Shown here: positions 13,375 through 22,548 of the stretch, piece after piece
How the letters are laid out: each line of letters starts with the position of its first letter
Numbering within the stretch: position 1 is the stretch's first letter
Source of the DNA: Zingiber officinale
Taxonomy: Eukaryota; Streptophyta; Magnoliopsida; Zingiberales; Zingiberaceae
Reading direction: 5' to 3'
Assembly (NCBI RefSeq): GCF_018446385.1
Contig: NC_056000.1
Span: 35,687,511 to 35,751,510 of the forward strand
Length of the DNA stretch: 64,000 nucleotides
Position numbers and translations under genes: made by a program
Notes under the pieces: generated by a model
What the model was told of the DNA's origin: nothing
The model's input: the letters and a program-made list of their open reading frames with translations, nothing else
Databases searched by the model: none

Positions 13375-13405
13375 ACTGATGTCTATGAGCGATTTTGTTG
13401 TAGTG

Positions 13406-15033
13406 GTTGTTCTATGCATCCCATCGACTAGTGCATAGCCGGCTAGATGGGAAGCCATCATCGGCTTTGGAACGACATCGCCGACATATCCCCACAGCCC
13501 GAGCCCAACTCCGGTGGAAATCACGACACGGTTGCGATTTTTTCAACCTGGCGCAGTGCATTGCCGAGCAACAGTGCTAACGTCGGCGAGCGACTCTTAC
13601 CAGCGACCCTGTCGCCGGCAAGCGACCCTGTCACTGGTCTCCCTATGACCCTATTGTCGGCATCCTACTGTCGTGATGCAGTCGTCAGCGCTTGTCTACT
13701 ATGACACATTAGTCATGTAAACAGCGACAAGAAATCACAACTAGGTATAATTCCTAATGCTCTGATACCAATAAAGGAATTATAATTAAAATTTACTATA
13801 CGAGACAATAAATCATACCTTGTTGGGCGAAATCTAGAGAAGAGAAAATCGTTTAATGGAGGAAATCGCCTTATCGTCTACGAGAAGGTTACGATGACAA
13901 ACGCTTCTCGACGATTCTATAAACCAAATCCTGCAGCCTCAGATATTCTTCTTCCTCTCTTTCTTCCACACCCTCTCGTGAACCACCTTTAAACGTACCC
14001 TTTATATGGAAATTATCCCAGGGATAAAAGAAATTTTTTTTCTTAAGATTGGTGGGTAACGTGGGCTTCCCCACATTCCCATTTCCTACACAAAAACCAA
14101 ATGAGTGTTTTTTTTGGAAACATCTGCTTTTTTAATTTTTTTTAGTCAAAAGAGCATTTCACCCTACTAACCCTCTATAAAATGATATAGCTGTCTTCAA
14201 GTATAATGTTTAATCTATTTTAATTTTTTGATAGCTTAGTTTTAAGTTTAAATTGAGCGGATTAATATGTTCAACAATATGCACATTGAAGACGAATTTA
14301 ATGTTTTCACCTCATATTCACGATTTTATAATTTCTATAATACGGACTTTTCTTATTTAATAATATTTATGCTTAATCGTTATAAATTGTAATTGCTATA
14401 ATTACAATAATAAATATGAAATCGTAGTTATTATAATTCAGATTTATCTTATTCATATATTTAATTAACTGATTCAGGATTTGATATTTATGATAAAAGA
14501 TAATAATATTGAATAATATTCTTAGAGTTATTTTACATTGAATTAATATGATAGGACATTCTTTTGAAAAAAAAAATAAAAGAGAAATACTCATGTAATG
14601 CCATGATTAAAAAAGTACTCTTTTGATGTTTATCCTTCTGGGTGACTTTTTCTAAATTTAAAAGCGCGAATTGTTCTAGTTATTTGAACACGAAGGATAA
14701 TTTTTTATCGGTTGGAAGATTCGAATTTCTCTATGCATGAGAGAATCTGTTGGGGCCGCCGCTGCCCATTGCTGAGAGTGATTGGTCACATGGAATTCCT
14801 CCTATCAATTAATTAAATGTGCATCAAATTGATTGATTGGTTGATAAGACATAAATTTTGTTTGGCATTGAATTAGATATGCCTTCCACATGCACTCACA
14901 TGGTGAAACATTGCTGATGGGACTACTTAATTCAATGGACCAAGTCTATCTGACCCAACCTAATCCAACCCATTCCAATCATGAGCCACATTTGCATGGA
15001 TGGTAATGGATCAAGTATCAATTTCATATCCTC
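13406..15033. other. Region right of CACTA 1, with a possible LTR-element relic
   Basis: 13406-13720 is GC-rich and noncoding in appearance. Near 13760-13773 the plus strand reads 'tgctctgataccaa', the complement of the Met-tRNA primer binding site used by Copia elements. Together with the sequence to its right this suggests an LTR end of a minus-strand element whose inner part was hit by the CACTA insertion. From 14100 to 15033 the sequence is AT-rich with no gene that I can support. Confidence 0.4.
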
Positions 15034-15053
15034 CGTTTTCCTACTTTTCATGT
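15034..15053 (+). repeat. 20-bp target site duplication of SINE copy 1 (left)
   Basis: CGTTTTCCTACTTTTCATGT occurs here and again at 15258-15277, flanking the SINE exactly. Confidence 0.9.
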
Positions 15054-15257
15054 GGAAAAAGGCGAATCGCTCGCCCCTAGCGCCCCCGTTAATCCGTCCC
15101 TAGGCCAACACGAAGGAGATAAATCACGAGTGGCTACTAGCCATTAGTGTAAATGGCCAAGACATGAGGGAGGTTATACTCGGTCACGCCGATTTTCGAC
15201 CCCAAGACCTCATGTGGCAACACCCCATGTCTTAACTATCGCACCGCCCCAAGGGGA
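15054..15257 (-). mobile_element. tRNA-derived SINE, copy 1 (204 bp)
   Basis: Read on the minus strand it begins 'tccccttggggcggtgcgat', carries an A-box-like 'atagttaagac' and a B-box-like 'ggggtcgaaaatc', and ends near 'gcgattcgcctttttcc'. It is about 90% identical by eye to the copy at 39134-39339, and each has its own perfect long target duplication. That defines a SINE family moved by LINE machinery. The orientation is inferred from the pol III boxes at the 5' end. Confidence 0.88.
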
Positions 15258-15364
15258 CGTTTTCCTACTTTTCATGTATCTTATCCTCATATTCATACTT
15301 TCATTAAATCATCCGATAGCTTGTATGCTAATAATTTTTCCTTTTCCTATCCAACTATGCTAAT

Positions 15365-15378
15365 TTAACAAAAGTATA
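15365..15378 (+). repeat. 14-bp target site duplication of the RTE LINE (left)
   Basis: TTAACAAAAGTATA here is repeated at 25154-25167, just outside the 5' end of the minus-strand LINE. This bounds the insertion even though a 6.6-kb LTR element later split it. Confidence 0.85.
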
Positions 15379-15918
15379 CAATAATAATAACAACTAAACA
15401 TTTTCTCACTAAGTGAGATCGGCTATATGAATTCTTGTACGTCATTGAATTCTATCTCCTACTATATCATCATCTATATTTAAATAAATTTTATCTTATT
15501 TTATTGTTACTAACCAGATCTTTTTTAGTTTTCTTTTTCCTCGTTTGATATGCAGTTTATCATAGTTTCACATCATCTAACTGGAGCATTTATTTGTCCT
15601 CTAAGTAAATGTCCGTACTATCTTAAACGTGTCTCTCGGAGTTTTTCCTCAATATAGGCAACTTTGACTTTCTCTCTAATATTCATTCTTATTTTGTCCA
15701 TCCTCATATGTCCACACATCTACCTTAACATCCTCATCTCTGCAACTCTCATCTTCTACTCATGTGCTCGAGTCATAGCCAACATTCAGCTCCATATAAC
15801 ATAGCAGGTCTAACTACTACTTTATAGAATTTACCTTTAAGTTTAAGAGGCACTTTACAGTCACATAAAACACTCGACGCCCCCCTCCATTTAAACCATC
15901 CTACTTATATTCTATGTA

Positions 15919-15923
15919 AGACA
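15919..15923 (+). repeat. 5-bp target site duplication AGACA of the gag-only Copia (left)
   Basis: AGACA directly precedes the LTR start TGTTGG and recurs at 22549-22553 after the second LTR. Confidence 0.88.
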
Positions 15924-17097
15924 TGTTGGTGCGGGAAGCATCCGACGATCGAACCTGAGTTTTGATAATGGCAAAGGATTCAAAGTTAAGGTTGTGGTGA
16001 TCTAACGTGTTGAATAAGTGTTTCAGGAAAGTCCTAGCTGCGGTTAGGCAAAGGGAAAATCCTAAGGGGTGGTAACCTTAGGTCCTAGGGGGCGGTAACC
16101 CCAGGTGAGGGAAAACCCTAAGGGGTGGTAACCTAAGGTCCTAGGGGGCGGTAACCCTAGGTGGAGGAAAACCCTAAGGGGCGGCAACCTTAGGTCCTAG
16201 GGGGCGATAACCCTAGGTGGAGGAAAACCCTAAGGGGCGGCAACCTTAGGTCCTAGGGGGTGGTAACCCTAGGCGGAAAGTCCAGTCGGTCTGGAGGACC
16301 GGACTGACATCAGGTAATCTCTCCTGAGGGGAGTAGGTGAGGACGCGTTCCCCGTAGAGGGAACAGTAGGCGTCGGGTCGACCTAGGGTTTCCGGTTGGG
16401 AATCCGAAGTCAGACTCGGACTGTCAGTTCTTCTTTACTATGATTTACCAGATTCTAACACTGTCTTGTAGGGTATTTGCTCGGACTAACCTTGTTTTGC
16501 AGGAGAGGAACCTGCTGGAAAAAGGTGGTCTGGGCGCCCGGGATGGATCCGGGCGCCCGGAGGTCCAGGCGCCCGAAACAGGTCCGGGCGCCCGGGACCA
16601 AGTTTTATCCCTGCTGCGACTTCGCCACGTGGAGCATCCTGGTTGGTTGGCCACGTCACACTCCAGGCGCCCGGAAGGGATCCAGGCGCCCGGAATGTCA
16701 TATAAAAAGAGGGTCGAGGGAGCAGCTTAAAGAACAACACATTCTAAGCTTTCTTCTGTGAAGTGCTGCCAACGAGACGACCTTGAAGTGCTACAACTCG
16801 ACGTCGACGACCCGAAGCTTAGACTCTTCGATCTTTTGTTGTCGGTATTAGTTTACTTATTGCATTAATTGTAATTCAAATTGTAATCTTTCCGATATTA
16901 TAGTTGTTGCCCACCGAAAGCGGTCAAGGACCACGGGCCTTCGAGTAGGAGTCGCTATAAACTCCGAACGAAGTAAAACTTCTGCGTCTGTTGTGTTTGC
17001 TTTTACTTTCCGCTGTGTTTCTACTCTGTGTTTTAAAATCGTTAAAATAGCCACGAGCGCTATTCACCCCCCCCCCTCTAGCGCTTTCGATCCATCA
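15924..17097 (+). repeat. 5' LTR of the gag-only Copia element
   Basis: 1174 bp, TG...CA ends. It contains 5-6 tandem units of about 50 bases in which 'cctagggggcggtaaccctagg' alternates with 'accctaaggggcggcaacctta' (16040-16280). A cluster of 'gggcgcccgg' palindromes follows at 16530-16700, and a C-run just before the end. The match to the 3' LTR is close but with several indels in the tandem units. Confidence 0.9.
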
Positions 17098-17099
17098 AT

Positions 17100-17111
17100 T
17101 GGTATCAGAGC
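17100..17111 (+). other. Primer binding site (initiator Met-tRNA)
   Basis: TGGTATCAGAGC two bases after the LTR end is the complement of the 3' end of plant initiator Met-tRNA, the usual Copia primer site. Confidence 0.9.
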
Positions 17112-17355
17112 GGGGTCATTTTGAATCGGTGCAACCACCATTCAAAATATTTTTTCGTGGTATTTTTTATTTTCGGAGTCGATTAGAATTTAGCCTCATA
17201 GCTATATTCTAATTCTTTTTCCCTCGAATTGGTTTTTCTCGGAATTGGTGCAACACCACCTGAGTTCGTGATCCATTTTTTCCTTCCGCACTACTAAGCC
17301 AGGACCAAGTCCTGGGACATTTTGTTGGTTGTTTTTCGTTTTAGGTAAAACTGAA

Positions 17356-19014
17356 ATGACCCTTCAAGAAGGCTACAGTACAGCCCGCCCTCCGCTATTC
17401 ACCGGAGACGACTTCGGGTACTGGAAGGATCGGATGGAGGCATATCTCCAGACTCACTTTGAAGTCTGGATGATTGTCAAAACCGGATTCCAACTACCAT
17501 CTAACAGCGCCGGCAAACCACTACCGTACGAGGACTGGGATGCATCTTTGATCAAGAAGGTGGAAGCTAATGCCAAAGCAACCTGCACCCTCCAGTGTGG
17601 CCTATCAAAAGAAGAACTCAACCGCGTCGGCCCCTTCAACAATGCCAAAGAGTTGTGGGAGAAACTAATTGAACTTCACGAAGGGACATCCGACACCAAA
17701 GTAAGTAAAAGAGACCTAATTTTTAATAAATTATTTAACATCAAATTGCAGGAAGGTGAAACAGCTGCCCAACTCCATACCCGGATTCAAGATCTGCTCA
17801 ATGGTCTTCATGCAATTGGACAGAAGGTAGACAACCGGGACATCATAAGGTATTCTCTAAACGCCTTTCCAAGGAACACCTTGTGGGCATCCATGGTAGA
17901 TGCCTACAAGGTCTCCAAGGACTTATCTACCATTAAACTAGATGAACTTTTTGCAGAACTCGAACTTCATGAACAGACTAATGCACGCCCGACCGAGAAA
18001 GGGTTGGCTTTGGTTGCAGGAACAGGGAGATCGCGTGAGTCAAAAATCAAGCGGAGAACCGAACCTGAGTAAGAAGAAGAACCAGATTCGGAAGACGACG
18101 ATGAACTTACAACCGAGATAGTCAACTTAGTAAAGAAGCTCTGCAAAAAGAAGGGCTTCAACAAAAAGGATCTCAGAAAGGCCATCCAATCTAAAGAAGT
18201 CCAACCAAGCTCGAAGGTTAAATTCGAAGTGACCTGCTACGGATGCAATCAGAAGGGTCACATCAAGGCAAATTGCCCGAACCAGAAGGATCCAAAGAAA
18301 CCCAAAAGAAAGAAGGCATTGAAGGCAACATGGGACGAGTCTTCTTCCGAGGAATCCGACGACGAAGAACTAGAACAAACGAACTTTCTCGCCTTGACAG
18401 CCCGGGACTACACCAACGGATCCGGAAGTGAGGACGAATTGGAAGCCGAGTCCGAGAGAAGCCACGGATCTGCATCCGTTTCCGAAGGACCGAACCCCTC
18501 TGTAAGTAAAAATCATTTATATAGCTTAATTAATTATTTAATGCATAAAGTAGCTAAGTCCAAGATTCGAATCAAAACGCTTCTAAAGGAGGTAACACTC
18601 CTTAAAGAAACGCCTAACAACAAATCCTTAACTGATCAAGTTCAGACTGGAACCTCAACTCAAGTTCAAAAACTTGAGGAAGAGAATTCCAATCTGAAAA
18701 GTCAGGTAAAGGATTTGAAAACAACCCTAGAACGATTTTCCTTGGGATCCAAGAATCTTGACTTGATTCTTGGAACACAAAGGGCAATCTACAATCGAAC
18801 TGGACTAGGATATAAAAAGAAATATAAATCTTACCTATCCTTAATAAACAAACCAAATAGAAAAATGGTCCAAGCATGGGTTGCCAAGTCCAATCTGATC
18901 AATCAAGTAGGACTTGGACATTACTGGGTTCCTAAGGATCAAATACACTACCTCGATAAACCTTATCGAGGCTACGATCCAGGGGGAGCTAGCAGAAAAA
19001 CAATTCGTAATTAA
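17356..19014 (+). pseudogene. Gag protein of the non-autonomous Copia element
   Basis: The likely start is MTLQEGYSTARPP at 17356; the same frame is open from 17329. The frame shows the Copia gag core (FTGDDFGYWKDRMEAYL, a tryptophan-bearing ELWEKLIELHEGT, LQEGETAAQLHTRI), then an acidic stretch. A CCHC zinc knuckle follows at 18235-18276 (CYGCNQKGHIKANC), then a C-terminal coiled-coil-like region (VQKLEEENSNLKSQVKDL). One in-frame TAA at 18070 breaks it in the acidic linker before the knuckle. The family coats element RNA into virus-like particles. About 550 codons are present if the stop is ignored. The sequence after 19014 is not coding. Confidence 0.85.
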
Positions 19015-21333
19015 GATTTAAAATTCAAACTCAAAATTCGTAATTAAAATTTAAAATTCAAACTCAAAATTTGTAATTGAAATTTAAAATTATAACTCAA
19101 AATTCAAAATTTGAAATTAATTTAAAAGTCAATTCGAAATTAATTTAAAAGTCAATTCGAAATTAATCTAAAACTCAAAATTCAAAATTCGAAATTAATC
19201 TAAAAAACTCAAAATTCAAAATTCGAAATTAAGTTAAAACTAAATTCGAAAATAATTTAAAATTCAAAATTCAAAATTCAAAATCAATTATTCAAAATTA
19301 ATTCAAAATAGAAGGAGGGTCCAGAATAGCTGGCAACTCCAAAATCTATCTACCCGAAATGGGTAAACAAGAGTAAATTACCCGACAGGGTAAGTTAGGA
19401 TAGATTAAAAGGGTAAGATTTAACTTAACCCACAGTACTGGTGAAGTTTTTGGATGATAGTACGTTAGGGAAGCTTGGGCATCGCATGTCTAGGAAGATA
19501 TGGCTTCAACCTGGTGCATTTAGCCAAGTGGAACTGACCGAAGCTACCCTTAAATGGATCCTAACTAATTAGACCAAGGTTTAGTATTAAGTTCAATAGG
19601 TAGGACTATTTGGAAAACCTCAAAGGCTTGGTTACTTTAATGAGCTCCTTGCGACTCACCATAGCCCATAAGTTTATCCAAAGAATGCTTACTTGTTTAA
19701 CCCAAAGCTAAACCCGAATCTAACATAAAGTTAAACTAAGCCCTAAAAATTTGAACTAATTCATCTCACAGAATAATAGACCCTGATTGAAAACATAGAT
19801 CGGGTGAGATGACTAAGCAAATTAAATATTTTTAAATCAAATTAACTTAAACATTTTTCAAAATCAAATTAACTTAAACATTTTCAAAATTAAATTAACT
19901 TAAACATTTTCAAAATTAAATTAACCTAAACATTTTTTCAAAATCAAATTAACTTAAACATCTTTAAAATCAAATTAACTTAAACATTTTGAAAATCAAA
20001 TCAACTTAAACATTTAAAAAAAAAATGAGTAATCTACGAGAGGACGATCAGGCTCGTCACACTGAGCTCCTGACACTACTCCAGTCGCTGGGTTCCAGAC
20101 CACCTCCCTCATCATCTCAGTAGCTCCGACTGTAGCTCTATTATGACTCTTTTATCTATGTCGACTTTTTACTTCAGACTTGATTGATTATACCTTAATC
20201 TAATAGATCAGTCTTTTAATCACATTTTTGAAATTCTAGGCAAAACTTTGATTTTTCAAAATCACTACTTTACTAGAATTTCAAAAGTTGGATTTAGCCT
20301 AGGATTTTCCCCTAGAAATCATGTTCCCCCAAGACTCAGCCAGAGCATCTCACAAACACCTAGGTTTACCTTGATTGTGTTTGTAAAACATAGAACGGTG
20401 TGAGATGCATAGGGTACAGCCTGGACTCGAGAATGCTTATCTCTGTGCATCAATATGAGTCTGGGCGTTAAATACGTGATTAACAGTAATCAAATCAAGT
20501 CTTCCAGCCTTAGTCAAATCTAACTGGATCAATTGACTTGACTTGACTAACCAAGTGAACACTGTTGCCCTCTAGGCAATCAGCAAGTAGCTAAACGGTT
20601 AGACAGTTGGTTAAGGAAATAATAAGTCTAAGCATATCTGTACTTAAGGGATCTGACACCTGATAAAAACAAATCATGACTCATGCTTGGTCTTTAGGGC
20701 TCTGATACCTTACTAAAACAAAATGGCAAGCTATTAAACATTAAGGTTATCGCTTCTCCTTTACCTTAAGTATTTTTGAAATTTATTTATCTTAAACAGC
20801 TTTTCAAAAACTTTTTCAAATTTAAGACTTTCAAGTCTCTTCTATTTAAAATTTTTTTTCTCTGTTAGAAAATTCACTAAGTTAAAAAGAGCTGAATATA
20901 TCACAAAGAAAAATCTCCTCTAGCAAAATCAATGGTTTAAAGTTCTTTTTGCACTTAAACTATTTTCCTTAGCAAAATTTTCTTTCAAAAATGTTGCTAT
21001 TAAAACCAATTCTAAGATGTTGCTTTTCACTTACCTTTTTTGCCTCTTGCCTAAGTTAAGATTTTTAAACAAAATCAATGTTTTGTCTTGAAAAGTTAAG
21101 CTTTTTCAAAACTAACTTATTTTTGATATATGGCAAAGGGGGAGAGTAGAGAAATTCAAATTCAAAGAGAACAAAAATCCAAAGGGGAGGTCATATTAAG
21201 GGAGAGTTTGTAATGCACGAAAATTCAAAGGGGAGGTCATATTAAGGGGGAGTTTGTAATGCCCATTTTTTTTTCCTTGTACTTATACCTTACTGCATAT
21301 TACTACTTAACTTTGAATTTCGATTGCCATAAT
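19015..21333 (+). other. Noncoding internal region where pol would be
   Basis: 19018-19310 is a degenerate tandem array of 'aaattcaaaattcgaaattaa' units. 19830-20030 holds seven or so copies of a unit like 'tcaaattaacttaaacattt'. The rest is AT-rich with no recognisable pol motif on either strand. Near 21140-21265 a unit of about 60 bases ('aaaggggaggtcatattaag...gtttgtaatgc') is duplicated shortly before the purine tract. Confidence 0.75.
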
Positions 21334-21347
21334 AAAAAAGGGGGAGA
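21334..21347 (+). other. Polypurine tract
   Basis: 'aaaaaagggggaga' ends two bases before the 3' LTR, the standard place for plus-strand priming. Confidence 0.85.
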
Positions 21348-21348
21348 T

Positions 21349-22548
21349 TGTTGGTGCGGGAAGCATCCGACGATCGAACCTGAGTTTTGATAATGGCAAA
21401 GGATTCAAAGTTAAGGTTTGTGGTGATCTAACGTGTTGAATAAGTGTTTCAGGAAAGTCCTAGCTGCGGTTAGGCAAAGGGAAAATCCTAAGGGGTGGTA
21501 ACCTTAGGTCCTAGGGGGCGATAACCCTAGGTGAGGGAAAACCCTAAGGGGTGGTAACCTTAGGTCCTAGGGGGCGGTAACCTTAGGTGGAGGAAAACCC
21601 TAAGGGGCGGCAACCTTAGGTCTTAGGGGGCGGTAACCCTAGGTGGAGGAAAACCCTAAGGGGCGGCAACTTTATGTCCTAGGGGGTGGTAACCCTAGGT
21701 GGAGAAAAACTCTAGGGGGCGGTAACCCTAGGTCCTAGGGGGTGGTAACCCTAGGCGGAAAGTCCAGTCGGTCTGGAGGACCGGACTGGCATCATGTAAT
21801 CTCTCCTGAGGGGAGTAGGTGAGGGCGCGTTCCCCGTAGAGGGAACAGTAGGCGTCGGGTCGACCTAGGGTTTCCGGTTGGGAATCCGAAGTCAGACTCG
21901 GACAGTCCGAAGACTGTCAGTTCTTCTTTACTATGATTTTTCATATTCTAACACTGTCTTGCAGAATATTTGCTCGGACTGACCTTGTTTTGCAGGAGAG
22001 GAACCTGCTGGAAAAAGGTGGTCCGGGCGCCCGGGATGGATCCGGGCGCCCGGAGGTCCCGGGACCAAGTTTTATCCCTGCCGCGACTTCGCCACGTAGA
22101 GCATCCTGGTTGGTTGGCCACGTCACACTCCAGGCGCCCGGAATGTCATATAAAAAGAGGGTTGAGGGAGCAACTTAAAGAACAACACATTCTAAGCTTT
22201 CTTCTGTGAAGTGCTGCTAACGAGACGACCTTGAAGTGCTACAACTCGAAGTCGACGACCCGAAGCTTAGACTCTTCGATCTTTTGTTGTCGGTATTAGT
22301 TTACTTATTGCATTAATTGTAATTCAAATTGTAATCTTTCCGATATTATAGTTGTTGCCCACCGAAAGCGGTCAAGGACCGCGGGCCTTCGAGTAGGAGT
22401 CGTCATAGGCTCCGAACGAAGTAAAACTTCTGCGTCTGTTGTGTTTGCTTTTACTTTCCGCTGCGTTTCTACTCTGTGTTTTAAAATCATTAAAATAGCC
22501 ACAAGCGCTATTCACCCCCCCCCCCCCTCTAGCGCTTTCGATCCATCA
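21349..22548 (+). repeat. 3' LTR of the gag-only Copia element
   Basis: 1200 bp, TGTTGG...CCATCA. It matches the 5' LTR closely and differs mainly in the number and order of the tandem 'cctaggggg' units and in a shorter 'gggcgcccgg' section. Confidence 0.9.

Larger units (their letters stand above)
3134..13405 (+). mobile_element. CACTA (En/Spm) DNA transposon 1, complete, 10.3 kb
   Basis: A perfect 31-bp terminal inverted repeat starts CACTACAACAAAATCGC at 3134 and is mirrored at 13375-13405, with GTT duplicated on both sides. Subterminal zones (about 3165-3360 and 13060-13374) are packed with short direct and inverted units built on 'catcggtttt' and 'gacaccggt', as expected for binding sites of the TNPA-type protein. 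Inside are two plus-strand genes: a TNP2-like transposase (4300-7678) and a Transposase_24-like/Ulp1 gene (7855-12845). The ends look competent for mobilisation in trans. The encoded proteins are damaged (two stops in TNP2, one base missing in the second gene), so this copy is probably not autonomous now. Confidence 0.93.
15924..22548 (+). mobile_element. Copia-type LTR element with gag but no pol (6.6 kb)
   Basis: Two LTRs (15924-17097 and 21349-22548) beginning TGTTGGTGCGGG and ending CCATCA enclose 4.25 kb. A primer binding site TGGTATCAGAGC (Met-tRNA) lies at 17100 and a purine tract 'aaaaaagggggaga' at 21334. The internal region carries only a gag gene. Protease, integrase, reverse transcriptase and RNase H are absent, their place taken by AT-rich repeats and noncoding sequence. 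It must have relied on proteins supplied by a related element. It sits inside the LINE, so it is younger than it. AGACA flanks it. Confidence 0.92.
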
